A stretch of 64,000 bases of DNA. Origin: Malus domestica. Its lineage: Eukaryota > Streptophyta > Magnoliopsida > Rosales > Rosaceae. Where the stretch lies: assembly GCF_042453785.1 (NCBI RefSeq), contig NC_091677.1, positions 28,831,501 to 28,895,500 on the forward strand. Direction: 5' to 3'. Each line of letters opens with the position of its first letter. The first letter of the stretch is position 1. Both the position numbers and the translations under genes were made by a program. Of this stretch, positions 10,232-23,147 are shown piece by piece. The notes beneath the pieces are model-generated. The model searched no databases, was not told where the DNA came from, and was given only the letters and a program-made list of their open reading frames with translations.

Positions 10232-10800
10232 CGACCGCGCGATAATAATTTGTAATTAACAAGCTAAGTAAACTGGGATTAATTGTATATGATCATATGA
10301 TGCTTTAGTATTAGGACATGATTTAGATATAAAAACACAAATAAAGGTTCATTGGCTTTAGTAATCTAAGTAAGAAACGGCACGTTGTTCAGTTAGTTAG
10401 TTAACAAATGACTATATCATGCTTCATGAATGATTTGAATATAATCTAATATAATTAATTTAGAGAATTTATTCCTCCTAACACACCCGTAAACAAGGGT
10501 GGGTAGTTATCATTCCCTAAAAACTATCTTCTTTTGCCAACCCTTATATTGGAGAAAAACTTTTTTAAGACTTAACTTGAGATTAGATTATATCACTATC
10601 AACCACTTAATTTTTACCACATATTACTTAAGTTTTAAGCTTTTATTGCAGTGCTTTCTTCTGTAAAAATGTGGTTGTCCAAAACCTTCCATATGAAAGA
10701 CTTGGGAGATGCATCATACATACTTGGAATAAAGCTCTATCATGATAGATCTAGGAGACTAATAGAATTGTCCCAATCCATGCATGTAGACAAGGTGTTA
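10080..10800. repeat. Segmental duplication, copy B
   Basis: Carries the 5' half of the intact nsLTP gene (10080-10231), its upstream flank with conserved blocks such as TGTATATGATCATATGATGC, and the Copia RT fragment from about 10651. Copy A lies at 7319-8155 in the same orientation, about 2.76 kb to the left. The flank therefore probably contains the nsLTP promoter, present in both copies. Confidence 0.8.
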
Positions 10801-11310
10801 AGTATTTCCACATGGAGGAATCTAAGAAGGTTTATCTTCCTGTGAGATATGGAATTCACCTTTCTAAACCGATGGGACCTAAACTCCTGAGGACATGCAA
10901 CAAATGTGTAGAATTCTTATGCTTTTGCAATAGGAAGTCTCATGTGTACCATGATATGGACAAGGTCAGATATTGCATATGTTGTGAGCATTCCTAATCG
11001 ATATCAATCCAACCTAGGATCAAAACACTTAGCAACTAACAGATGCATATTTCTAGTCGGAGGAAGTGCAACAAATGAGTAGAATTCTTAATGGTTATGC
11101 AATAGGAAGGCTATATATATGCAGATTTCTAGTCTGATATTGATAATAGGTGGGGCCATCAGTTGGAAGAGCAAGAAACAAGATGTCATTGCTATTAGCT
11201 ACGTTCTTTCATTGGCTAAAACCTAAGATGCTCTCATAGAAACAAAAGATGAATGTTGCTGCCACATCATCAATGTGGAATATTGAGGTTGTCCTTGCCC
11301 AACTTATGAC
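10651..11310 (+). pseudogene. Decayed Copia pol fragment (RT to RNase H)
   Basis: 10651-10800 reads as a Copia RT piece with KTFHMKDLGDASYILGIKLY, then frames shift. At about 11155-11200 a SWKSKKQDVIAIS-like stretch corresponds to the Copia RNase H region (SWKSKKQ...). Stops and frameshifts interrupt it throughout and no LTRs were found. The following 11310-12090 is AT-rich and shows no gene I can support. A minus-strand 80-codon frame at 11551-11793 lacks any recognisable domain. Confidence 0.6.
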
Positions 11311-12096
11311 ATTCAAAAACCAAAAACTAATATATTGCCACAACAAAAACAGTTTAAGGTAGGTAAAAGTTTAAGCATCTATTGATAAAATACATAAAGC
11401 TTTTTCCTTTTATTAACTTCAAGAAAGAGTGTTGATTTTTTCATTATTTCCCTTATGTCTTACTAGCTTTATACACCACCTGAATTTAATGTTCTCTTGC
11501 CCACATAGATATATAGAGAAGAATTCTCACGAAGACTATTAGGACATATATTATCTGATAAACTGATGTTTATCCTGATGGAAATTGTGGATATAGAAGG
11601 AACCTAATGATTGCAGTGGGATCTCAGGATGAGGGAACAACTTGTTTGACATTGTCACGCAAGGCAACTTGAGATTTATCAAGCGCAACGCTATAGAGGT
11701 GATGGAGACTCCATCAAAAGAAAGTGTTTTAGTGTTATCAGCGTCCAATGGCCATCCTCTTGTAAACTCAAACGTTAAATTAATTCTCACCAATTCTTAT
11801 GGATTTCGATTTTGATTTCTATTTCTATTTAAATGGGTATAAAAATAATTATACATATTGAAGTTGGTTTGTGAGGTTAGTTTAGGAAGTAAATTTGAAT
11901 TTAGATATTGACAATTTAATTAATAATAATGAGTGTAAAATGAGGTTATATGAGCTAAATTTTCTCTTAATTTTTTTATGTTAAAAATTTGAGTTGAAAA
12001 TTGTTATTTTACTTTATTATTTTGGTATTTACCCATACCCAAACGACGTCATTGAGCCAAACGACGTCGTTCCTCCCCTAAAAGGTAAGCGGAATA

Positions 12097-12107
12097 GAGC
12101 CGTTAGA
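12097..12107 (-). promoter_or_regulatory. MSA-like element 1 upstream of TPX2
   Basis: The reverse strand reads TCTAACGGCTC, 10 of 11 positions of the mitosis-specific activator consensus YCYAACGGYYA bound by three-repeat MYB factors. It lies about 265 bp before the TPX2 start codon. Confidence 0.5.
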
Positions 12108-12162
12108 AACAGCACACTCCAGAGCAGTCACATTGGCTCTTGGCCCCCAAATTCAAAAAATC

Positions 12163-12173
12163 AGACCGTTAGA
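12163..12173 (-). promoter_or_regulatory. MSA-like element 2 upstream of TPX2
   Basis: The reverse strand reads TCTAACGGTCT, 10 of 11 positions of YCYAACGGYYA. It lies 66 bp from element 1 and about 200 bp before the start codon. Paired MSA sites near the start are typical of G2/M genes. A CTCC microsatellite (about 12230-12263) lies in the probable 5' UTR. Confidence 0.5.
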
Positions 12174-12370
12174 GAGATCCTTCCCCCCTAACGTTATACT
12201 CCTCTCCGCACCCACTCAGACACACTCCAACGCTCCCTCCTCCCTCCCTCCCTCCCTCCCTCTCATTTATTCATCATTTCTTGATTAATCGGCCAAATCT
12301 TTTCTAATTCCTCATCCTCCTCTGAATCCCCACATCCCAAACAAGTTTTCGAAATCGAGGAGAAGACCAA

Positions 12371-15300
12371 ATGACCGATCAAGAACCCAACGCACCGGCG
12401 GCGACGGCGATCATCGTCGATGAGACGTACGAGTTCTCGGCTCCACGCTTCTTCGACTTCACAAAGGACGAGAGCGACGACGATAGGCTCAAGGCCGAGC
12501 TCTGGTTCGACTGCGCTCTAGCCTATGCTCCTTCACGTACGTCGTCTTCCCTAATCCTTCTTGTCTCTTCTCTCTCCCTCTTATTATCTGACATTTTTAA
12601 TTTCAGTATTGGCCTTTCGCATTTTTGTGCTTTTCATATCTTTAGACCTGTATGTTTTTTGCGTCTTCTTTGTTAGGGTTTCTCTCAAATATTTGCTTTC
12701 GATTTTAGGGGTTTTTTCTTTTCTTCTCTGAATTGCGTTGATTTCTGCAACTCTATTGGATTTTTAGGGTTTTATTTTTCTTTTCGTGGTGAATTTTGCT
12801 CCAATTCCAAGCGTTTCTTGAAATCGAAATCGACTAGGAAGCGATTGCTCTCTGGAATCTGGATGCTTGCTTTATTTTGTGGTGTTTGATTATTCGAAAA
12901 TATCATTAGGTTGTGTTTGTTTCCCAGAAGATTAAGGAGTAGGAATAACAATTCGGTTTCTTTTTGTTGGAAGCAGGAACTCCAAATTGTTGAAAGCAAG
13001 ATGTTCTTTTATACTTTTTAATCTTAGGCATTTAAAGTAGTTATTTGTTAAAGGGAATTAGATTTGAACTTTCCGGATTTTCGTTCTTTCTTTCCCAAAT
13101 TTTCTGTAGAATTTGAATTAGGTTTGGTTTGACGTAGCAAGGGACATTCAATCTGTAGTTGTCCATTTATCACTGAAAGTGACTTTCATTTGTTCTTTTG
13201 CTTCTCTAGAATTGTAATGGGACTTGTATTTTTCTGTGCAGCCTTTATGCCTAAGATCAAGACTGGTAGATCCCTTACAATCGAGAGCATGTGTGACTTT
13301 AGTGAAGCAGAGAAAATGGAGAAGGTGGTGATCTCATTCATTCTTTCTTGCCTTTAAAACTTAGACTTGTTTATGGCTCTCTAACTCCATGGTTGTTTAT
13401 GTTTTGCAGAACTTGGAATCATCATCTGACTTAAAAGCTGATGATAAGTTGTCTATGGAAACTAAGCCTCAATCAGAGATCATGCCTGCTGAAGCCTTAA
13501 AAGATGATGACAAATGTACCAGCGGAAATGGAAGGTTAGGGGGCGCTCCTCTTACTTAAAAGCTTTGTCTCAGATCTCTTGACTCGTACTAGTCGATTAG
13601 AATATAACGTTGAGCTCCAAGACCTGATTTATTACTTTCTGTTTTGCAGTGTTTTGGATACAAAATCTTCTATTAAGAAAACTGATTTAACCAACGGTAA
13701 GGAGACTAGCAAACCTATCATTCAAGTTGAAACTGTAGCTTGCACTCCAAGACATGATGACAAATGTATTAGTGGAAACGGAAGGTTAGGGGGCGGTCCT
13801 CTTAAGCTTTGTTTCAAGCCTCTTGACCCGTACTAGTCAATTAGAATATAACATTGAGCTCCACGGTTTCTCATTTATTACTTTCTATTTTGCAGTGTTT
13901 TGGGTGCAGTATCTTCTATTAAGAAAACTGATCTGACCAAGGGTAAGGAGAATAGTAAACCTATCATTCAAGATGAAAATGAAGCTTGCACTCCAAAACC
14001 ACCCATGAGTTATTCCAAGAAGGGGGGAGGCCTTGCGAGTCATTCCAAGAAGCACCAAACAGCTAAAAAGATAGCGAGCATGGTTAGAAACCCCTCAGCA
14101 CTGAAGCAAAAAAGTCACTTACAGTCATCCCAAACTAAAAGCATTAAACCAAATAGCGTGAAAAGGTTGGTGTATATACGTTTTTACCTGATGTATGTGT
14201 TGATTTATTCTAACAGTCATGACTGATTAGCTACATAACTTAAAACTCTAGAGAAACACATGTGAAGAATGCAACTGGAACTCCCAATTTAGGACAGGAA
14301 AATCAGGCGATAAAGCGGCAGAAATTGGACGAAGGAAGATCTAGACAGGTAAAGTTTACTCCTGTACTGTTTTATCAACTTGACTATTATTTCTAGACAA
14401 CATTTACCCTAATTGTTTTCCTTTATGTCCCCTAAAATTACAGATTCTAAATCCCAAACCCCAAGCATATCCCCACAAGTCAAAACTGGGTCATGTAACT
14501 TCTTCAGCTGTTGTGCAAAAAGAGGACAGAAAACTTTATGTTAGGGAACCTGCAGCACCATTTGTTTCGACGGCCGAAATGATGAAAAGGTTCCAATCAA
14601 GTACCAGAGACTTGTCATTGCCGCATATTTCACATGTAAAGCATCTTATCTTCATCTGGCTCTTTAAGTTCTTTTTCATGTCTCATTTTATTTTTCATGT
14701 TAATGATGAAAGGTTGATGCTGTTTTTATTATTCAGATGAAACCCAAACTCACCTTGACGAGGCCTAAGGAGCCTGAATTTGAAACATCCCAGCGTGTTC
14801 GTTCAGTGAGAGTAAAGAGTACTGCTGAGCTTGAAGAAGAGATGATGGCTAAAATTCCGAAGTTTAAGGCTCGACCATTAAACAGAAAGGTAACTTGTAA
14901 TTTTATACTCTTATTTCTGTTTCATTTGTGTTCTATATCAGTTGAGTTTATTGGATCTTTGTTGCTGATTATAGATTCTAGAAGCCTCATCATTGCCTGC
15001 AATACCAAGAAGTACACCCCAGCCACCGGAATTTCACGTAAGTTACTGTGGATTGGAGGTTGATAAATAGGACATACAATGTTGCAGCGGTGATAATAAG
15101 TCTCTTGTGTCTAATTGTTGCAGGAATTCCATTTGGAGACAATGGCAAGGGCCAATCAGAGTGCAGAAACATCCTCAATAGCTTCAACCGAAGTGTCCCA
15201 TCAGGTATAAGACAGAATCATATTTGCTATTTCCATTCTTTGTTCTTGCTAAGCCAGCTGAGGCATCTCATTGAGATCTCTTTCTGCATTGTATGACAGA

Positions 15301-16999
15301 ATAATCCATGGAAGCCTCGTTTAGGGTTTTTTCTTACGGAGCCTAAAACCCCTGTGCTACAAACATCATTGAGGGCTCGTCCACCCAGGGTGAAAAGTTC
15401 GTTTGAAATTGAACAGGAAGAACTCGAAAGAATCCCAAAATTCAAGGCCAAGCCTCTGAATAAGAAGGTATATGTCAAGCCTTTCAATTTCGGTTTGAGA
15501 TATTCATCTTGGAAACATTAGGTACTGAACTGATTTATCTAAATGTTCATTGTTCACAGATATTTGAAAGTAAAGGAGATATGGGGGTGTTCTGTAATGC
15601 CAAGAAACATGTGACCAAACCTCGGGAATTCCATTTTGCAACAAATGAAAGGATACCACCACAATCTTCGTCTATTGTTGATCTATTTGATAAAGTAAGT
15701 GAATTGGATGTTATCAATACTACTGCATAAGTAGCAGACAAAACATCTGTACAGCTTCTCTTATACATCTTTTATTTATTTGTCAGCTGTCGTTAAACTC
15801 AGAGCCTCACCAAAAACCAGTTCCAAGAAACACAACGCCAAACCCATTCCATCTCCACACAGAGGTATGATAATTCAATTCCAAAAGCATTAGTAATTCA
15901 GTGATGCATGCCAGTCTGCTTGTAACCTGCTTATTGATTTTGTGTTTACGTAATGATCAGGAAAGAGGGGCCGAGAAAGAAAGGAAATTCATTACTGAAG
16001 TCTGGCACAAGCAATTGGAAGAAGAAAGGGCGAGGGTTCCCAAAGCTAACCCATATCCTTATACCACTGATTACCCTGTGGTACATATATTTATCAATTT
16101 GTTTTTTGAGTTCAATTACATGCAATTGGAACAAAAATGGTGAAATGATGGTCCCTAAATCCTGTTGTTTTAAATGCAGATCCCACCCAAGCCAGAGCCC
16201 AAGCAGTGTACAAAACCGGAACCTTTCCAGCTGGAGAGTTTAGTGAGGCATGAGGAGGAATTGCAAAGGGAAATGGAAGAAAGACATCGGAAGGAGAAAG
16301 AAGAAGCTCAGATGAGAGTGTTCAAGGCACAGCCAATCTTGAAAGAGTAAGCAAACTACTTTATTCATGATTTTATTGTTTGTCTTAAAGAGATGAGGGA
16401 CTGATGACCATTTGTTTTGTAATGCAGGGACCCAATTCCAGTTCCCGAAAAAGAACGCAAGCCTCTCACCCAAGTTCAAGAGTTCAATCTCCATGCTGAT
16501 CATCGAGCTGTTGAAAGAGCAGAATTTGATCACAAAGTTAGGGAGAAAGAGATGATGTATAAGAGATATAGAGAAGAGAGCGAGGCAGCAAGAATGGTAA
16601 GCATCATGCTTTTTTATACGTACTTTTTGCTGCATAGTTTTTGGGAACTTGCATGATTTAAACTGACATATACTCCGAAACGTTGTCATCTGCAGGTGGA
16701 AGAAGAGAAGGCACTGAAACAACTCAGAAGGACATTGGTACCCCATGCAAGGCCAGTGCCCAATTTTGACCATCCTTTCCTTCCCCCAAAGTAAGGAATT
16801 GTAAATATTCCAAATTGCATTTTAATTGCTGCATTATTTCCATGACTGGTTGATTAAATGGTGTATTTCATGACATAATAGGTGTCCTAAGGAAGCAACA
16901 AAACCGAAATCACCATATCTACGTGTGCTCCAACGGAAAGAAAGGCGAAAAATGGTGATCAACTCTGCAGTTTCCAGCGCAGCGGCACAGATGCGATGA
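12371..16999 (+). CDS. TPX2: TPX2, spindle assembly factor
   Basis: Eighteen exons join in frame to about 804 residues: 12371-12536, 13242-13324, 13410-13534, 13650-13784, 13896-14165, 14252-14348, 14444-14635, 14737-14889, 14975-15037, 15124-15204, 15300-15467, 15560-15694, 15787-15864, 15961-16080, 16180-16346, 16428-16596, 16696-16790, 16882-16999. TPX2 binds microtubules and activates Aurora kinase during spindle assembly; importin masks it. The N-terminus has the plant signature YEFSAPRFFDF with ELWFDCALAYAPSPFMPKIK, the Aurora-binding region. The middle has repeated FKARPLNRK / FKAKPLNKK motifs of the importin-binding region. The C-terminal TPX2 domain (about 623-804) includes VQEFNLHADHRAVERAEFD and a charged coiled coil. 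Arabidopsis TPX2 is about 758 residues; part of the excess comes from the exon 4/5 duplication. Two MSA-like sites fit G2/M expression. Confidence 0.93.
13502..14000. repeat. Tandem exon-intron duplication inside TPX2
   Basis: Two direct copies of about 250 bp (about 13502-13751 and 13752-14000). Each contains an exon end encoding DDKC(T/I)SGNGR, a short intron starting GTTAGGGGGCG and ending TTTTGCAG, and the start of the next exon encoding SIKKTDLT. Exonic and intronic parts are both conserved. Phase is preserved (phase-2 introns, 135-nt exon 4), so the duplication adds 45 codons without breaking the frame. Confidence 0.85.
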
Positions 17000-17399
17000 T
17001 TGTTTCCCTTTCCCTATGCTGTGGTGTTTGTTCAAGAACTCTTGAACCCGTACAAGGGCCATTCGAGTACAATGTAATCCAATTCTTGTATCAATGTAAT
17101 CCAATGAGTAATTCTTTCAATGTTACTTGTGTAATTTCTTTTACTGATCAATGTAAAACCTCAAAATTTCTCCACCTCCTTCATCAAAGATTTCTAGAAT
17201 CAGAATCGGCGGCCGTCCCTTCGTTGTCTACGTCCTTTGATTGCTTCGTGTTTAGTTTTACTAACAACTTTGTTGCTTCAGAAGCTTCTTTTAGGTTGTG
17301 TTTAGTGTTATTGCTGTTGAGGGTTCGATTTCGGTTTTGATGATCATGTTGTATCTCGGCTTCATTTCGCACGTCCAACCCAAATACGAAATTTTTTAG

Positions 17400-17522
17400 T
17401 CCTTAGGATGCTGGCAAAGTGCCAGCACATTACGTGTCATAATATAAGTGGTTGGATACTTGAAAAAAAAATTCAACCACTTGTATTATGACATTTAGTG
17501 TGCGGGAAGTGTTCTCGGCACA
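17400..17522. mobile_element. Small hairpin MITE between TPX2 and RING1
   Basis: GTGTCATAATATAAGTGGTT (17434-17453) pairs with AACCACTTGTATTATGACAT (17475-17494). The stem continues outward through GTGCCAGCACA against TGTGCGGGAAG. The CATAATATAAGTG core recurs at 9247 and 28958, suggesting a small MITE family. The rest of 17000-18370 is the intergenic space between the convergent TPX2 and RING1 genes, with no gene I can support. Confidence 0.5.
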
Positions 17523-20500
17523 CTGAAAATGACATAGACTTATGGCCGAATGGATTGAAGAGGAAATGGACGGTTGAAAGACAAAAGAACACAGTGAAAA
17601 TTTGCAGAATTGGCCTCCGACTTAGATTTAGGCCCATGATACCTTTTCGGAATGCAAACAACACCATGGTTCAAGGTCACTACTTTTCCGTGACATAAGA
17701 TGATATTTAGCCATCCGAAGCCATTTCAACCTCCAAACCGCAATTTTAGCTTCTGTAATAAAAATCGGAGCTTTCAATTTCCATCCAATAAATGTCATTA
17801 ATTATGTTTTAATTTTCTAAACTTTTGAGTTGTCGAATGAAGTTGTAAATGACTTATCATTATAGTCAACTCATCAATTAATCAAATTATCTTTTGGAAT
17901 TTCTATCAAACTGGTGGATTCACAACTTTGGTCTTGAAGGATTTACGTTTGTAATCCTTTTGCTTCGTGATGCGTCAGAAAAATTTCTCCTCAGGAACGA
18001 AACACGTTCATCCTGCTTCACCACCACCAATTCCGTGTTTCTGTTTCGCATTGGGAGCAGTTATCCGAGGAAGAAACAAGAGTCCAGGTTTTCATCAACC
18101 TCCGTCAACGTGGAACACAGAATTCTGCTTCACAGGAAGCCCTTAAAACTTGACCGGGCTTCTAAGAACTGTTAAATAAAGGATGGCTTAAAATAAATAA
18201 CAATGCAAACAAGTGTTTTACGAAATCAAGAATACAACAAACAACGTCTCAACCGGGGATCAATGCATCCCGGTATCTATCTTCGACTGCATTTACAGTA
18301 ACTCTCATGTCAACAGCGAATACAACAATTTTCTCGTCCGCATTCATTTGGCAGGTTCAAGATTTCATTCCTAACTAATCTCCTTCCGCCTGTATGCGAG
18401 AATCTGAAAAGAAGTAGAAGATAGTAATTTAGTACGATCATAAAGAATGATCGCCTGCCAGACCATCGTAATGGTATTTCATGTTGTCAGTTCATAGATG
18501 GGACTGCATATTCATACACGAATAGCGAAATCAACAGTCTTCATTCACAGTTTTACAGCATAATACGCGATTCTCTAGCAAGAGAAAACTACTAATACCG
18601 TCATTACTAACAAACTAACGCAGTCAAGTAGTACTCCACACAGTTCAAAATAGTCAAATATAATGCAAAAATGGATGTCGGAGTGTTCTTTGTGGTTAAA
18701 TCTGAGAGGAAAATTCAACCAGCGAATTCATTTTGTTACTTGATCAAACGCGTACTATTGTAAAGTTTGACAAAATCTTGGGGATCTCTGTCATTCGCAA
18801 CCAGTGCAAACATTTTAGCTTGTAGATAGTGAAAAGTAGAGATCTTAAAAGAGCTTGTCTACTCACCAAATGGTCCCTGCTGGAAGTGCAATTGGCTCTG
18901 ATCCTTCCCAAAGTTTCTTCTTCTTGCAGAATTTGCAGTTCATATCTACATGGATCTGTTAAAAATAGCACAGAATCCGGATCATCAATTAAGGGCACCA
19001 GGTTTAGGTTCAATTTCTCGTCATTGGAACTGGGAGGCCCTTTAACTGCCAATAATTCAACTTCCTCAGCCCTCAAAGGCGTCTGGTGAGATACATACTG
19101 TACAGAAAATATGCATGTAAAAATTACACAGGCACCAGAGATATTGTGTAATGTAGAACAAAACCAAAGAAAGAAGAGGGGTAAACTAACATTTCCGCAT
19201 TGAACAAAAGATCCTACCAAATTTAAGGCTAGTCAGAGTTTCAAATGAATCAGGTCTATATTCTTTATCAATTGTATGCAAACAAATATTCTGGCACAAG
19301 ATGAGGAAAAGAGGCATGACAAGCAAGTTTCACAGACGACGTTATTACTCTCATCCAAACAAGAATAAGAACAAATTATGCATACTACATACTCAAAGGA
19401 AGTCTAACAAATGAAGTTTACATCTTTAGAAGTTTAAGGTTAGTAATATTAGGAGAATAATCTTACTTCACACAGGTGCTTCACTGACAAACTCGGCCGA
19501 CAGGAAAGGTGTGGCCGCTGTAAACTTGGTGTACAACTTGTATCCAAAGAAATAAGCATGAGATGAACATCTAACTGCAGAAAAGAATTATTTCATCAAA
19601 GCGGATACAAAATGACGAAAACAGAAAGCACTACCATTTCTAATTTGGTCACTGTGGTGCTCAAAGAAGTATCTCATTCCATCTGCCCCCGAGAAACTAA
19701 AACTCAGCAAGAGTACTCCCTGGGTGGCTCATGGAATTAATGCACTTACTAATGACCAAACATATAGTCCAGCAGTGTTTCTCTATACCTCATCATTGTT
19801 TTCCTCTAAGCTCTGGAGATAATCAACCAACTTTGATATGCGAGTACTCTCAGAATTCTTGCTTTTGCAACCACTAGCAATGCCACGCCGTGTGTGACTC
19901 CGAGCACTAGCCCGCCCCCAAACAAGCATTTCAGAGCTCCAGACAACACCAGGTGAAATTCTGCGGTTCTCTCGTTTCCCTTCTACATTATTTTCAGCGC
20001 ATCCTCCACTTGAATTGGCCAGAGATGAAGTAGGCTGAGAGGATCCAAATCCTGCCCGTCTTCTCAGCTGTCTTGGCCTAAGTTTAGTACACCGGTCATC
20101 AGTGGAAGATGAAATGTTGCCCTTGGTATTATTGTCATTGTCATTATCATCCTCAGCGGCTCGAGAGTTCCGTTTACTTAAAACAGAACTCTGATTATTG
20201 GGCCGCGGTCTCATAGGAATTGAATCTGATATATCTTTTCCAGATGTGAGTCTCTTAGTTAAAGCTTCTGATTGTTGTTCAATAACTTTGGCAATTGATG
20301 CTTGGATCTGTATTAAGGCATTAATATGGCACCAGGAACAAAGTTGTCAGTAAGCACCTGTTTACAAAACCAAAAACCAAAAAACAAACAACAAGAAGAA
20401 AAATAAGGTAAGGTCATTTCGACTTTTCTCCATTTCCTTGTTCCTTGGCTTTCTTTGGGCGAGGGTTCGGCTTGATAGTTTGAAGAGAAATTCTCACTGA

Positions 20501-23147
20501 TGAAACCACATACTATTTACAGGACTGGAGAACATATTTCTTGAGTAGTGGCATGTCCCAAGAAAGATTATACGCGGTACTTCATGATTGAAATTGTCAG
20601 CGAAGAAAACACCACCATCCAAATCTTAGGAAGAAATTTTTTACCCAAAAATGAAACTAACCTGCTCGTTTCGAGTCCTCTCCTCCTGATGGAAAGACAA
20701 TTCCTGAAACCATGCTGCAAATTTAATTCTCCGTTTGCAAAAACATTATTAGACTAGAGTCATCTATATGAAGTCAAAAGTTCATTGTAACGACACTAAT
20801 TTGAAGTATCCTCTCTATTTTCTGTGTGTCAAAGTGCTACCAAACATAAAAAACAACAGCTAAATTTATACCTCCTCCTCATACTTCTCAATATCCGGAT
20901 ATAAAGCTGCTATTAGGGCATCACACTTTGGATCGTCTCTCAATGAACGCCGACTTGCACAGTGTGCACGACAAGCAGGACACTCGTTGTTCCTGAAATT
21001 ATATATCAAGCTAAATAAATAAACTTGATTGGTTCTCAACTCGTATTCTAATATATTTTTCATTCTATTAATCAGAAAATCAAATGCCACTGTTACAAAA
21101 AATAATAAAAAGTTAAGAGGGAAAGAGCTCAACATTACATACCCCAATCGCATTGACTTGTCGATACATTCCCTGCAAAACCTGTGTAGTCATCCCATTA
21201 CAGTACGTGTTTTCTTCATAATTCCTGTCCAGGAGAAGAAATTTATCAATGTTTGTTTACGAGACTGATACCCCATTATGGATAGCACAGGCGGAGTTAA
21301 ATGTAAGCAAGCAACAAGAGAAGAAAATAGAAGCAGAATCACAGTTTTCTTCTTTAAAAGATCACGATAACATAGTAATTTACCAGAACCACTACAAAAA
21401 TAACACTTTTAGAGAAGTTGAGGTCACTCGTATTGATCCTCTGGACATATTTCACAACAAATATTATTAGTGAAGATGCTGGCTAGGTGGAAAGTGAGGT
21501 CCAGAAAGCTTGGGAATAATCGAACTTGAATACCTTTACCACCTTTTCTTTGGAATGAATCAATAGTCATAGTTTCAAGGTTCTAATCAGCCAAGCAACG
21601 GCACAAGTATGTGTGTGCTTTCTACACACTTGAGCTCCCATTCTTCCACATCAATATATCTTTTATTATTTAGATCTTAGAAACTATTCATTACTTAATA
21701 GTTTTCCTACGAGTCGCTAAAGCTATCTTTATTTCTAAAATGTGGGACGCCACTGAGTACCGAAGGTTTCATAAACCAAGAAAAATGAGGTGTAATGTAA
21801 GGAGGCAGGTTTCCCATTATCTGTCAACAAGTCATTGCTAAACCATAGATCACCGAGTTTTTCTCACTTCTTCAACTCAATCACACCCTACTTAGCCTTC
21901 CCCTTGTTCACTTATAGGCTAAATCAAATACTGATAGTTGGTTTTGGTATTAGATAGCCCTTGTTTCCAGATCCAGATTACTCTTGGCCCGAAAATATCG
22001 TGGTTGACAAATTGAACGATATATGGAGCCAACCAAATTATTCAAATTGCAGTCCCTAAATAGTTTGCCCCAAAGGATACCACATTGCATTTTATAGAGT
22101 GAAGACAGTGGTGGAACTACAAAGGACACTATAACAATTGGCAGTTAACTACTTAATTATAGGCAACTCAATCTCTACATCACTGAGAATCCATGCCAAA
22201 AAATGCGGGCATGCAATGCAACAACAAGAACTGAAATGCATAGCAAAATTAGCAGTTAACCACCATTGAAATGAAAAGTGAATTAATAATTTTGTTATGT
22301 GTATATGTGTGTGTATTACATCATAGTGCAATAAACCTTAAAGCAAGCAACACTCATGTTTTCTGGGCAGAAACAAAAGAGAAAAAAGATATGTACGCCA
22401 CGAGGGGGAAATCTTCATCAGTTGAGTCCAGTGAGTGAACACATAGCAATTTTAAGTTTAAAGCATTGCATTTCATTCAAACTCAAAAGGTTGAGAAGCA
22501 GAAGTTACCGAGACATATTGGACAGTGTACGTCTTTACGGAGTTCTTGCAGTTGTATGAATATCAATCTGCAAGGGCACAAGAAGTACGTGGAATCGTTT
22601 CTCAAAAATATAGAGAAGGTGCAAAATTTCAAAGCATATATAGCACTAGTTGGACGATACACAATAACAGTTTGCACTACTGGAAAATAGAAAATCGGAA
22701 AACTAGCCCCTGCCCTGTCGAATTTTAATATATCGACGCATACAAGCACAAAACAAGGCTCAGATCCCAACATGCAACAATCACTCGACCATTATATTAA
22801 GCAGAACCACAACTTGGTAATAGCTAATTTGACAACCGACGACGATCCAACATTATCGAAACCAACTTTCATCTTTTACTATAGACGTCGAAAACCGATC
22901 ATCATTCAACCCATGGAGCTTTCATAAACTGCTTGAAAATGGTGATAAAATCAACATGAATCTACAACTAGCTAGTACTATCCACATAAGATATTTAAGT
23001 ACGACAGAGAATAAAGTAGATAGAGAGAGTACTCGGGAATCTCTTGAGAAGTTGAAGATGCGCCTCCATCAGAATCTGAAGTGTAAAAAATAAAAAATAA
23101 AAAAACCAAGAAAACTTGTTAAGTTAGTCAGTCGAGAACCAAAAGAG

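Noticed and set aside
11551-11793. 80-codon minus-strand frame
   Set aside because: No domain, no supporting neighbours and decayed Copia sequence alongside. Insufficient for a gene call.
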